64,000 nt of DNA from Paenibacillus tengchongensis (GTDB taxonomy: Bacteria; Bacillota; Bacilli; Paenibacillales; Paenibacillaceae). Shown here one piece after another: positions 1 through 8,673 of this stretch. A program made the position numbers and the translations under genes. The stretch is taken from positions 62,001 through 126,000 of the forward strand of contig NZ_WACP01000018.1 of NCBI RefSeq assembly GCF_008973665.1, given 5' to 3'. The notes under the pieces are model-generated. The model saw only the letters and a program-made list of their open reading frames with translations. It did not search any database and was not told the DNA's origin. Each line of letters starts with the position of its first letter. The first letter of the stretch is position 1.

Positions 1-1366
1 ACGAATTCAATCCGTCCTCAAACCCGGGGTTATGGATCAGATTGGAGCTGGGGATAACGGTTACTTCGCTCACCGCCTTAAACCCGCCGTCATAGGTTAC
101 CGCCGTAACTGTCGCCGTACCGGCTGAAATCCCGGAAATCGTTCCCTTGTAAAGGTCCACTTTGACCACATCCGGATTGGAGCTGGTAAATTTCACTCCC
201 TTGTAGGTTGCATTCGCGGGACTGAAGACAGCGGTCAGTTGATCATTCCCGCCTACTTCAACCGTCGTCTGCAGCTTGTCCAGCGTTACCGATTCCACCG
301 GATAGCGGTTGATTTCTTCCGCACCGTCCATAAAGGCATCCATGGCAATGGTCGGACTGCCATCCCGGTTCCAGGCGGATAACGGGTAGTCGAACATAAT
401 TCCCGTAGGCTCCCAGTAGAAAATACCTGTTCCCCGTTGGTTTGGCACAGCATGAAGTTTATTTTGCACGGCAACAAGCATGTTGTGAACGCTATCCACA
501 TCCTCGGACACGTTCCCTCCGACTTCAACGATCATCACTTCCTTGCCGTAATTCTGCTCAAGCTTATTCAGATTCGCACTCAGCTCATCAATCGAGGAGG
601 TATAAATGGCATCCGGGTAATAAGACAGCCCTATGATGTCGTAATCGCTGTCCTGAAGACCGGCGGCTACGAGTCCGGCATAGAAGGAATCAACCCCCGC
701 TTCCGCCCCGTTTGCCCGATGGATAATCACCTTGATGTCGGGAAATACCGATTTGGCTGCACTGGAGCCCGCCTGCAGCAGCTGGACCAGATTGGAGATA
801 TTACTGTAGCTTCCCAGCGGATGCAGCATGCCGTTATTGATTTCGTTGCCGATCTGCACCCATTCCGGAGTAACGCCTGCTGCTTTAAGCGCATTCATGA
901 CTTCGGAGGTATATTCCGAGACATGGACCTTGAGTTGCTCCAGATCCGCGTCCGCCCATGCGGCTGGCGTAATCTGCTTTCCAGGGTCCGCCCAGCTGTC
1001 GCTGTAGTGGAAATCAATCATCACCCTGAAGCCGAGAGCGCTTACACGCGAAGCCAGCGCAACTACTTCTTCCGTACTGTTATGTCCATTGGACGGATCA
1101 TCCGAAGGATTCACCCAGGCCCTGATCCGGATCGAGTCGATGCCATGATCCTTCAGGATCTGCAGCAGATCCTCTTCCTGCCCATTGTCATTGTAGAATT
1201 TATATCCCAGCGCCTCCAGCTGCGGCAGCCAGCTGATATCCGCGCCTTTGGCGAACGTTGCGGGAGCGGCGGAAGCTGCCGCCTGTGCCGGTGCACCGAC
1301 AGGTACTGTAGACAGAAGCATTGCCATGAATAGAATAAGGGCGAGAACTCTTTTCCTGCTTTTCAC
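1..1366 (-). CDS. ganB: Secreted GH53 arabinogalactan endo-beta-1,4-galactanase, C-terminus cut by window edge
   Basis: The enzyme cleaves beta-1,4-galactan outside the cell. The start is a GTG at 1366 behind a GGGGAGG ribosome site. It is followed by a signal peptide (VKSRKRVLALILFMAMLL, then an AQAAA-type cleavage region). The mature protein opens with FAKGADISWLPQLEALG, typical of GH53, and carries DFHYSDSWADPGKQ, the acid/base motif WVQIGNEINNGM and the nucleophile region IVEVGGNVSED. After about residue 360 there is a bacterial Ig-like (Big_2) segment (VTLDKLQTTVEVGG). The last visible residues, NPGFEDGLNS, look like the start of a carbohydrate-binding module, so the protein continues to the left. 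It is the last gene of a galactan cluster: transporter, sensor pair and GH2 galactosidase lie just upstream. No in-window ATG gives a comparable signal peptide, which supports the GTG start. Confidence 0.9.
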   Translation of the reverse strand, partial: MKSRKRVLALILFMAMLLSTVPVGAPAQAAASAAPATFAKGADISWLPQLEALGYKFYNDNGQEEDLLQILKDHGIDSIRIRAWVNPSDDPSNGHNSTEEVVALASRVSALGFRVMIDFHYSDSWADPGKQITPAAWADADLEQLKVHVSEYTSEVMNALKAAGVTPEWVQIGNEINNGMLHPLGSYSNISNLVQLLQAGSSAAKSVFPDIKVIIHRANGAEAGVDSFYAGLVAAGLQDSDYDIIGLSYYPDAIYTSSIDELSANLNKLEQNYGKEVMIVEVGGNVSEDVDSVHNMLVAVQNKLHAVPNQRGTGIFYWEPTGIMFDYPLSAWNRDGSPTIAMDAFMDGAEEINRYPVESVTLDKLQTTVEVGGNDQLTAVFSPANATYKGVKFTSSNPDVVKVDLYKGTISGISAGTATVTAVTYDGGFKAVSEVTVIPSSNLIHNPGFEDGLNS

Positions 1367-1428
1367 CTAATAACCTCCCCGAGTGATGTTGTAAATACTG
1401 GAGCCACTTACCTTGCTTGTATAGTAAA

Positions 1429-1459
1429 GGCTGCTCCAAAGCATAGCTTTGGAGCAGCC
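1429..1459 (-). terminator. Hairpin terminator after the binding-protein gene
   Basis: GGCTGCTCCAAA and TTTGGAGCAGCC form a perfect 12-bp stem around a 7-base loop, 13 bases past the stop of the binding-protein gene. The downstream T content on the minus strand is modest (CCTTTACTAT), so it may be a partial terminator that limits read-through into the galactanase gene. Confidence 0.7.
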
Positions 1460-1472
1460 CGGAAGCATGACT

Positions 1473-3056
1473 TTATTGCTGTTGAGCTGCCAGGAATGCA
1501 TCTACCTGAGACTGCATTTCGGCTTGAACCTTATCGATACCGGCCGATTTCAGCTGCTTAATCAGATCGGCCTGGCCTTTCTCCAGATCGTCGATCAGAC
1601 CGTATTCCAGCGGAATGGCATAACGCAGCATTACGTTACCGATGTTGGCCACTTCGTTCTTCACGTTCGCCGTATCAAAGACGAAGGTTTCCAGCGGGAA
1701 GTGGTACACATTGGCCTGCCATTCGTTGAACATATCGTCGGCTTCCTTCGGATACGCTGCATCCTGACGGTTCAGCGGGGAGTTCCAGCCCCAGTTCGAG
1801 AACCCGGTGTAGTTGGCAGCTGCAGGACCGGCAGTGTACTTGTCATCGCCTTCCGGATTGTAGTGCGTTCCGGCGATGCCATACATCGTCAGGTCGTGAA
1901 TTTCCTTGTCATTCTGCAGCAGGTCGATCAGCATCAGCGCACGCTCCGGATTCTTGGAGGTGGCATGGATGGACATACCGTTCTGGGTGGCGATGGCGGC
2001 GATTTTCTTCTTGTCCGGTGTCAGATCGGCAATGCCCAGCTCAACTTCCGGTTTATCCCGGCGCATTTCAGCCAGGTTGGCGGCTACCGTTCCCAGATTG
2101 TGTGCATAGGAGGACACCTTTTCGGCTTTGATATCCTGCCATACGTCATTTTTGTTGCTGACTACGTTCTTGGACCAGGCGCCATTGTCGGCCAGGTCTT
2201 TGTAGTATTTAAGAAGTTCGGTGAATTCCGGCGTGTCATAGATGTTGAAGATTTGACCCGAAGCATCGTCCAGCTTGTAGGCCAGCGGCAGCAGGTTGGC
2301 ATCCACCAGATTGAAATTGTTGTTTTGCTCCAGCAACGTCTGGTCCAGTTCATGGAATTTCCAGCCATCGGCAGGCTTTGCTCCGAAGGCGTTGATTCCA
2401 GATTCTTCTTTAGCAACCGTTTTCAAGTAATTGGCGTAAGATTCCGGGCTGTTGATTTCAGGAAGATTGTACTTCTTGCGCAGATCCTCACGGTACAATA
2501 CCACTTTATCGGTTACTTCAACATTGTTGTTCGGCACCATGTAGATTTTGCCGTCTACCTTGGCCTGATCCCAGTTTACTGCCGGCATGTTTGCCCAGGT
2601 CTGCGGCATATACGTGGACAGCATATCCTCAGTCAGCTCGAGGAAACCACCTTTCAGCGCCTGGTCATTATAGAACGCCCAGTTCGCGGTGTACACCAGG
2701 TCGAAATCCTCATTGGCGGCAAATTTCAGCGGATACTTCTGTGTCCAGTCCGCCCAGTCCAGGAATTCCGTCTCTACTGTAGCGTTGATCTTCTCTTTCA
2801 GGATGGTGTTCAGCTCGCCGAATACCTTATCGTAGTCACCGGGCTGGCCGCCGACCAGGATCATCTTCAGCTTGACTTCCTTGGATGTATCCGGGGCGCC
2901 GGAATTGGCGGCTGCCCCTTCTGTAGCATTAGCCGGAGCGTTCGTTGCTTCTGCGCCGGTATTGGCGGCATTGTTTCCGCCGCAGGCACTGAGAATCGAG
3001 CCCAGCGCCATCATAGTTGCCAGTGTAACGGAGAGTTTCTTTTTCTTAGTCATCAT
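1473..3056 (-). CDS. Lipoprotein extracellular solute-binding protein of sugar ABC transporter
   Basis: This 527-residue protein starts MMTKKKKLSVTLATMMALG and has a lipobox, LSAC, followed by a low-complexity Asn/Ala/Thr linker, so it should be a membrane-anchored binding protein. The body (KLKMILVGGQPGDYDKVFGE, LDWADWTQKYPLKFAANEDF) matches the LipO/YtcQ-type family found with LplB/LplC permeases. The C-terminal part (YAIPLEYGLIDDLEKGQADL ... AGIDKVQAEMQSQVDAFLAA) is DUF3502-like. It lies 66 bases downstream of the second permease gene on the same strand, so the three form a transport operon. Because it sits between a GH53 galactanase and a GH2 galactosidase, galacto-oligosaccharides are the inferred ligand. 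No ATPase gene is present, as usual for this class, which shares an MsmX-type ATPase. Confidence 0.9.
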   Translation of the reverse strand: MMTKKKKLSVTLATMMALGSILSACGGNNAANTGAEATNAPANATEGAAANSGAPDTSKEVKLKMILVGGQPGDYDKVFGELNTILKEKINATVETEFLDWADWTQKYPLKFAANEDFDLVYTANWAFYNDQALKGGFLELTEDMLSTYMPQTWANMPAVNWDQAKVDGKIYMVPNNNVEVTDKVVLYREDLRKKYNLPEINSPESYANYLKTVAKEESGINAFGAKPADGWKFHELDQTLLEQNNNFNLVDANLLPLAYKLDDASGQIFNIYDTPEFTELLKYYKDLADNGAWSKNVVSNKNDVWQDIKAEKVSSYAHNLGTVAANLAEMRRDKPEVELGIADLTPDKKKIAAIATQNGMSIHATSKNPERALMLIDLLQNDKEIHDLTMYGIAGTHYNPEGDDKYTAGPAAANYTGFSNWGWNSPLNRQDAAYPKEADDMFNEWQANVYHFPLETFVFDTANVKNEVANIGNVMLRYAIPLEYGLIDDLEKGQADLIKQLKSAGIDKVQAEMQSQVDAFLAAQQQ

Positions 3057-3122
3057 GACCTGTATTCCCCCTGTTGATGAATTGGTTTGCAGAAATATAT
3101 TGATAACCGGGTTGCCCCGGAA

Positions 3123-4049
3123 TTATCCTTTGACAGCACCGATGGTCAGACCTTGAACGAAATATTTCTGGATGAACGGATAAGCAAACAGTATCGGCCC
3201 GGTAGCGACAATCGTCATCGCCATCTTGAGGCTTTCCGTCGGCAGATCGGAATTTACGACCGCCCCGGAGGACATCATTGCTTTGCGCATACCATCCATG
3301 TTGCCCAGCATTTTGTACAGGTAATACTGAAGCGGCATCAGCTCGGACTTCGAAATATAGAGCAGCGCGTTATACCAGTCATTCCAGTAGGCCAGGGCGA
3401 TGAACAATCCGATGGTTGCCAGTGCCGGCTTGGACAACGGAATAATCAGCTGCAGGAAGATCCGGAAGTCGCCGGCCCCGTCGATTTTGGCGGATTCCGT
3501 AATCGCATCAGGGATACTGCTCATGAACGACTTCATGACGATGATATAGAACACGTTCAGGAGCATCGGCAGAATCAGCACCAGCAGTGTGTCCTTCAGG
3601 TGCAGGAAGTTAATGATGAGCAGGTACGAAGGCACCAGCCCGCCGCTGAACAAGGTGGTGAAGAAGAAGTAGAACGAGAAGCCCCCGCGCCACTCAAAAT
3701 CTCTCCGGGACAGCACATACGCCGTCATCGAGGTCAGAAACAATCCCAGCGCCGTGCCGATGACCGTAACCGTGATCGTCACGCCATAAGCTCTCAGCAT
3801 ATCAGCCGGATACTTGAACAGCAAGCTGTACGCTTCGGTAGAGAAGCTGGACGGGATTAGCTGGAATCCCTTCTCTATAATTGAGCTTTCTTCGCTTAGT
3901 GATGCCGAGATCACCAGCAGGAAAGGCACAATGCAGAAGATGGCAAGCAGGGTAAGGGTAACGTATCCGACGAGGGACAGCGTCAGCCTGTCTATATTGG
4001 CACGCTTGTGTGCCTTGGTTGCAGGAATTTTTGCCGTAGTTGAACTCAC
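3123..4049 (-). CDS. Carbohydrate ABC transporter permease, LplC/YtcP type
   Basis: A 308-residue inner-membrane permease. The start is GTG at 4049 behind AAGGAGG. A hydrophobic segment at about residues 28-50 is followed by further membrane helices, and the cytoplasmic coupling motif reads ESAKIDGAGDFRIFLQLIIPLSKPAL, the EAA loop of MalG-like permeases (in the gene: ...DAITESAKIDGAGD). The C-terminus FVQGLTIGAVKG is characteristic of the LplC group. It lies 18 bases downstream of the partner permease and 66 bases upstream of the binding protein, forming one operon. With its partner it should form the translocation channel for oligosaccharide import. Confidence 0.92.
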   Translation of the reverse strand: MSSTTAKIPATKAHKRANIDRLTLSLVGYVTLTLLAIFCIVPFLLVISASLSEESSIIEKGFQLIPSSFSTEAYSLLFKYPADMLRAYGVTITVTVIGTALGLFLTSMTAYVLSRRDFEWRGGFSFYFFFTTLFSGGLVPSYLLIINFLHLKDTLLVLILPMLLNVFYIIVMKSFMSSIPDAITESAKIDGAGDFRIFLQLIIPLSKPALATIGLFIALAYWNDWYNALLYISKSELMPLQYYLYKMLGNMDGMRKAMMSSGAVVNSDLPTESLKMAMTIVATGPILFAYPFIQKYFVQGLTIGAVKG

Positions 4050-4067
4050 TTGAGCTACCTCCTTTTT

Positions 4068-4994
4068 CTAGAACAGTGCGCGGTCTTTATCGTATTTGCG
4101 TACGGCATAGTTCGCGAGCATGATCGTCGCAAAGCCCAGCAGGGACTGATAGAAGCCGGCCGCAGCGGACATTCCGATTTCATTGGAAGTGGTCAGCGAG
4201 CGGAATACGAAGGTGTCGATAACGTCGGTGGATGAGAACAGCAGGCCGTTGTTGCCGACCATGTTGTAGAACATCCCGAAGTCGCCGCGGAAAATGTTGC
4301 CGATCGCCAGCAGCACCAGAATGATTACGGTAGGAATCAGGTTCGGAATCGTAATCTTCATAATGCGCTGGAAGATGTTCGCACCGTCAATTTGGGCCGC
4401 TTCGTACATTTCGGTATCAATGCTGGTGATGGCTGCAAGATACATAATTGTTCCGTATCCCAGCGCCTTCCATGCGGATACAATGACGAGAATAAACGGC
4501 CAGTAGGAGGCAGTATTGTAAATGTCCACCGGCTGCATGCCCAGTCCCTTCAGCAGCACATTCAGCGTGCCGACATCGAAGTTGAACAGATTGTAGGCAA
4601 TGGCGCCGACTACAACCCAGGAAATGAAGTATGGCAGGAACAGTATCGTTTGTGTGATCTTCCTGAACCATTTTCCCGCAACTTCGAAGAGCAGGATACC
4701 GGCAAATATTTGCAGTACATTATTCACAACAATAAAAGCAATATTGTACAGCGCCGTGTTGCGTGTTACGCGCCAGGCATCCCCGGAATCAAAGAAAAAC
4801 TTGAAGTTGTCCAGCCCGTTCCACGGACTGTGAAAAACACCGCCGCTGTAGTTGTATTGTTTGAATGCCAGCACGATCCCCGCCATCGGTACATAGGCGA
4901 AGATCAGAAAAAACAGCACCGCCGGCGTCAGCATCAGAAGCAAGGTTCTATGTTTCTTGACCTTATACCAGAACCCGTATTTATTCTGCTTCAT
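4068..4994 (-). CDS. Sugar ABC transporter permease, LplB type
   Basis: A 308-residue MalF-like permease, first gene of the three-gene transporter operon. It opens with a basic stretch, MKQNKYGFWYKVKKHR, then a helix (TLLLMLTPAVLFFLIFAYVP). The coupling loop reads EAAQIDGANIFQRIMKITIP. The C-terminus (LANYAVRKYDKDRALF) is typical of LplB relatives. The ATG at 4994 has an AAAGGGG ribosome site. The 250-base gap upstream carries the terminator of the regulator gene and then a TATACT sequence near 5036, a possible -10 element, so this operon probably has its own promoter controlled by the adjacent YesN-type regulator. That regulation is inferred from position only. Confidence 0.92.
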   Translation of the reverse strand: MKQNKYGFWYKVKKHRTLLLMLTPAVLFFLIFAYVPMAGIVLAFKQYNYSGGVFHSPWNGLDNFKFFFDSGDAWRVTRNTALYNIAFIVVNNVLQIFAGILLFEVAGKWFRKITQTILFLPYFISWVVVGAIAYNLFNFDVGTLNVLLKGLGMQPVDIYNTASYWPFILVIVSAWKALGYGTIMYLAAITSIDTEMYEAAQIDGANIFQRIMKITIPNLIPTVIILVLLAIGNIFRGDFGMFYNMVGNNGLLFSSTDVIDTFVFRSLTTSNEIGMSAAAGFYQSLLGFATIMLANYAVRKYDKDRALF

Positions 4995-5114
4995 CTCGAA
5001 TCCCCTTTCCTGTCCTCAATCTCTCTATGTAATTAGTATAAAGAGGCCGCAAGGCCTTGTGGATTGAGCAAGCCAACAAATCCTAATACTTTTCCAACGA
5101 TGATATAAAAAAAG

Positions 5115-5165
5115 CCCCACAAAGTAGAGCCTTTACATGGAGGCTGACTCAAGTACTTTGCGGGG
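5115..5165 (-). terminator. Rho-independent terminator after the response-regulator gene
   Basis: Arms CCCCACAAAGTA and TACTTTGCGGGG pair (one mismatch) around an inner AGCCT/AGGCT stem. On the minus strand the hairpin runs straight into CTTTTTTTATATC, a strong U-tract. It separates the sensor/regulator operon from the transporter operon. Confidence 0.8.
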
Positions 5166-5199
5166 ACCCGAAGATTCTTAAATTTTTATATGTTAAAGA

Positions 5200-5240
5200 G
5201 AACGTTGCCCAGGCCGCTCTCTGCGGTCCGGGCAACGTTC
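5200..5240 (-). terminator. Second long hairpin between regulator and transporter genes
   Basis: GAACGTTGCCC and GGGCAACGTTC are perfect 11-bp arms, with extra pairing inside (AGGCC/GGTCC partial). It lies immediately after the regulator stop codon. The tail is only moderately T-rich (TCTTTAACATAT), so it may work together with the better terminator at 5115-5165. Confidence 0.6.
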
Positions 5241-5246
5241 TGCTCG

Positions 5247-6806
5247 CTATACTTTATGTTTCTTGCGGTATTCCCCCGGCGTCATCCCGGTCAATTGCTT
5301 GAATTGCCGGTTGAAATAGATCAGATTCTTATAGCCCATGCGTTCGGCAATCTCATAGACCATGAGGGTGGGATCTCTCAGCAGCTCCAGCACCCGGCTA
5401 ATCTTGCGCTCCTTCACGTAGTCATTGAAGGGCAGGCCGTAATCTTCCTTGAACAGAAACCCCAGATAATTGGGCGTGAAATTAAAATGGGCAGCTACTT
5501 CCTTCAGCGTAATCTTCTGCTCCAGATTCTCCTCCACATACTTAGTCACTTCATCAATCAGTCTGCGCTTCTGCCGCTGCCGCTTGACATACAGCAGCTC
5601 CGACAGTTCAAAGAACCGGCGTCTCATCCAGGACAGAATGTCATGTATGGTCTCGAACTGGAAGAGGATTTCCGGCTGATGGGATTCCCACTGGAGCAGC
5701 TCGTACAGATTCTCGTTCTGCTGCTGCAGATCGGCATGCAGCTTGGAGGTGATCCGGATGATCAGCTCATAGACATCCTTCTTGCCGGCATGCAGGAACA
5801 GCTCCAGCAGCCGGTCGTCGATGGCCACCAGATCGTATTGAATAATGGCCTCCAGCAGCTGGTCTACCGTCTGTTCCACCTGGGCGCCGGGCGTCCCGCG
5901 CGGCACCGGCTCCAGATTATCGCGGATCAGGCGGTTCTTGCCGAGCAGCCATTTCGCGCTGAGTGCGGCCAGCGCCTGCTGATACGATTCATGCAGGCCC
6001 GCTTCCGTCTGGGCGTACCGGCCGACGCCGACGGTCACAGTGAACAGCGAGGACTCCGCCGCCTTGCGGACCAGCTCTCCCAGCAGGTTCAGGAAGCTGT
6101 CCTCCGGCAGACTGCCCAGTATCACGAAGCGGTGCTGCGGAGCCGCAATCAGGGTCCCGATCTGGGCCTCCTCGACACCAGCTTTCATCCATCCGGCCAT
6201 TTGTCGCGTCTTCGCGCGGGCCTCCTCTTCGGACAAGTCCTTGAGCTTCCATTCCAGGTCATCGATCTCCACAATCGCTGCGGCCGTTCCCTTGAGCAGC
6301 AGCGGAATCAGGGCATTGCGCAAATGCGGCTCGGCGGGCTCCGGGTCCAGTTCCTCGAACCAGCGCAGGATCAGCTCCTTATGGATCAGCGACAGTGCTT
6401 CGTTGAAGGACCGGTTCTGCTCCCGCTCCTGTTCAATGGAGAGGCACAAGGACTTCAGCATATCGTACAGGTCCTTGGCTTTGACCGGCTTTAGCAGATA
6501 CCCGGAGGCATTGATCTCAATGGCTTCCTTGGCATAGCTGAAATCCTCGTGGCCGCTGATGAAGACAATTTTCGTCTTCGGATCAATCTCCTTGGCCCGG
6601 CGCGCGAACTCCGTTCCGGTCATAATGGGCATGCGGATGTCGGACAGGATCACATCCACCTGCTCTTTTTCCATAATCTTCAGGGCATTGAACCCGTTAT
6701 TGGCTGTCCCCACTACTTCAATATCCAGTTCACTGGCCAGCACTCTGCGCCGCAGCCACTCCAAATCCACAGCCTCATCGTCCACCAGCATTACATTGAT
6801 GCTCAT
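5247..6806 (-). CDS. YesN-type response regulator with AraC DNA-binding domain
   Basis: A cytoplasmic transcription factor that receives phosphate from the YesM-type kinase encoded upstream. The N-terminal receiver domain shows the acidic pair (VMLVDDEAVDLEW), the phosphoacceptor Asp in VDVILSDIRMP, the conserved Thr/Ser region IVFISGHEDF and the Lys in YLLKPVKAKDL. The last 100 residues form two helix-turn-helices: ITLKEVAAHFNFTPNYLG and YEIAERMGYKNLIYFNRQF, ending GMTPGEYRK. The middle 280 residues are a linker typical of this class. I prefer the ATG at 6806: the GTG at 6815 is only 2 bases from AGGAGG. The gene lies 45 bases after the kinase gene and next to sugar-transport and GH2 genes, so it probably activates galactan use. 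Confidence 0.9.
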   Translation of the reverse strand: MSINVMLVDDEAVDLEWLRRRVLASELDIEVVGTANNGFNALKIMEKEQVDVILSDIRMPIMTGTEFARRAKEIDPKTKIVFISGHEDFSYAKEAIEINASGYLLKPVKAKDLYDMLKSLCLSIEQEREQNRSFNEALSLIHKELILRWFEELDPEPAEPHLRNALIPLLLKGTAAAIVEIDDLEWKLKDLSEEEARAKTRQMAGWMKAGVEEAQIGTLIAAPQHRFVILGSLPEDSFLNLLGELVRKAAESSLFTVTVGVGRYAQTEAGLHESYQQALAALSAKWLLGKNRLIRDNLEPVPRGTPGAQVEQTVDQLLEAIIQYDLVAIDDRLLELFLHAGKKDVYELIIRITSKLHADLQQQNENLYELLQWESHQPEILFQFETIHDILSWMRRRFFELSELLYVKRQRQKRRLIDEVTKYVEENLEQKITLKEVAAHFNFTPNYLGFLFKEDYGLPFNDYVKERKISRVLELLRDPTLMVYEIAERMGYKNLIYFNRQFKQLTGMTPGEYRKKHKV

Positions 6807-6851
6807 TCCATTCACTTCCTCCTGTGCCTGTAAAAGATGCTGCCCGGTAAT

Positions 6852-8591
6852 CTATAAGAGGAATTGCTCTTCTGTCTCCTGGCTCTCCTTAAGACCGGCG
6901 GGAAGCAGCAGCCGGACCGTAGTGCCCGCCCCGTAGATACTGGCAATGGTCACGCCGTACGGCTCCCCGTATCTCAGTCTGATCCGTTCGTGTACGTTCT
7001 TAACCCCAAACCCCCCGCCGGTTGTCGGTCCCTGCATCATCCGCTCGACATCCTCCGGCCGCATGCCGATGCCGTTATCAATTATCTTCAGTTCAATGGC
7101 GTCGCCGATTCTGCGGCCGGTCAGCCGGATCGCGACGGATTCGTCAAACCAGGCATGCTTGAAGATATTTTCCACAAAAGGCTGCAGCACCAGCTTGATC
7201 ACCTGCATATGCTTGATGTCCTCGTCCACATCGACATACAGCGTGAAGGCCCCCGCATATTTGACCCGCTGGATGTCCAGGTAGGTTCCCACCTGCTCCA
7301 GCTCCTTCTCCAGCTCAATGTACACATTCCCCTGGTTCAGCGTCAACCTGTAGAATTGCGACAATCCCTCGACCATCTCCGTCACTTTGCCGATCTCCCC
7401 AAGATTGGCCAGGCTGCTGATGGTCGAGAGCGTATTGTAGAGAAAATGGGGATTAATCTGCGCCTGCAGGGCTTCCAGCTCCGCCTGCTTCTTCTGGATC
7501 TCCTGCACGTAGACTCTGTTGATCAGCTCCTGAATATTGGTTGCCATGTCATTAAAAGAATCGGCAATCTGCACAAACTCGTCATTGCCGGAAAAGTGGA
7601 TCCGTTTCTGCAAATTCCCTTCCTGGAAGGAACGGATTAACCCGACGATCCGGTTCATCTTGCGCCCGGAGATCCGCGCTACGCCGAAACCGATCAAGGC
7701 CATGACCAGAAAGCCGATCGTACAGGCTACGATGATTACATTGCGCAGCCGGACGGCATCGCGGGTCAGATATTCCTGCGGCACCATCGCCTCAATAACG
7801 AAGTCACTGGCCGGAATCGGCTCATACAGGGTGAGAAACTGGTTGCGCTCGGCATCGGAATCGGCCGGCCCGCGCTGGAACAGAATGGACTCCTCCGTCT
7901 TCTCTACCAGCCTCAGGGTGATTCCTTCCTCCACAGGGAAGGTGTCGAAGCCGCCGAACAGATCCTCCAGCGAGACCGTAATCCGGACGAAGCCGATCAG
8001 CGTCTTGTTGTCGCTGAAGTTGACCAGTCTGCGGACATGGGAGAGATTGTCCAGCTTCCGGTCTGTATCCACCTGCAGCCAGACATTGTCCTGCCTGTTC
8101 CCCTCGAGAGACTGGTACCACCCGCTGCCCGATATTTCCTGCAGGGGCAGAATATAATAATCGCTGTCATAGATCGGTTCATTCAGGTTATCGCCGGATA
8201 TAATTGTCAGGTCGCTGTTCGGCGAATAAAGCATGAACCGGATATCGTTGCCGAACAGCTGCAGCGGCGCCGTAATTTGCGGAACAATATCATCGATCAT
8301 GGCCAGATAAATCTCGAACGGCGTCCCCTTCTGCTCCAGCGCCCGCTGAAACTGCGGGTTGCCGAACAGATTATCCGACATCCGCTGGATCTCGTCCATC
8401 TGGTAGCGGATATTATTTCGGGCCTGCTCCATCCCTGTCCGGATGTTGGACTCCGCCATCTCTGTTCTGGAATTCGTCAGCATGGTAATCGAGATATAAC
8501 CGATGACAACATCGGTCAGGAGAACCAGCAGCAGGTAGGGAATCATCATTTTGTAAGTGAAAGGCATGTACTTCTTCAATTTTGGCATCAC
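6852..8591 (-). CDS. YesM-type membrane sensor histidine kinase
   Basis: A 579-residue kinase partner of the adjacent YesN-type regulator. Membrane helices lie at about residues 14-36 and 281-303 and flank a roughly 240-residue extracellular sensor. A HAMP linker follows (RKMNRIVGLIRSFQEGNLQK). The phosphorylated His is in QINPHFLYNTLSTISSL, the arrangement of LytS/YesM-like His_kinase domains. The ATPase domain shows the N box VLQPFVENIFKHAW, IDNGIGM and GFGVKNVHERI. The start is uncertain: GTG at 8591 or ATG at 8588. The gene lies 82 bases downstream of the GH2 galactosidase gene, possibly in one transcript. The signal may be a galactan breakdown product or its binding protein; this is inference. 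Confidence 0.9.
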   Translation of the reverse strand: MMPKLKKYMPFTYKMMIPYLLLVLLTDVVIGYISITMLTNSRTEMAESNIRTGMEQARNNIRYQMDEIQRMSDNLFGNPQFQRALEQKGTPFEIYLAMIDDIVPQITAPLQLFGNDIRFMLYSPNSDLTIISGDNLNEPIYDSDYYILPLQEISGSGWYQSLEGNRQDNVWLQVDTDRKLDNLSHVRRLVNFSDNKTLIGFVRITVSLEDLFGGFDTFPVEEGITLRLVEKTEESILFQRGPADSDAERNQFLTLYEPIPASDFVIEAMVPQEYLTRDAVRLRNVIIVACTIGFLVMALIGFGVARISGRKMNRIVGLIRSFQEGNLQKRIHFSGNDEFVQIADSFNDMATNIQELINRVYVQEIQKKQAELEALQAQINPHFLYNTLSTISSLANLGEIGKVTEMVEGLSQFYRLTLNQGNVYIELEKELEQVGTYLDIQRVKYAGAFTLYVDVDEDIKHMQVIKLVLQPFVENIFKHAWFDESVAIRLTGRRIGDAIELKIIDNGIGMRPEDVERMMQGPTTGGGFGVKNVHERIRLRYGEPYGVTIASIYGAGTTVRLLLPAGLKESQETEEQFLL

Positions 8592-8673
8592 CTCGGCGAA
8601 ACATCCTCTGTGTAGAATATCATTCTATACTATTATCGTTCCGCCGGCCCGAAATAAAAAGCCTCAGAAGAAA

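Noticed and set aside
437..3077. Long plus-strand frames opposite the galactanase and binding-protein genes
   Set aside because: Shadows of the minus-strand genes, which have signal peptides, ribosome sites and family motifs.
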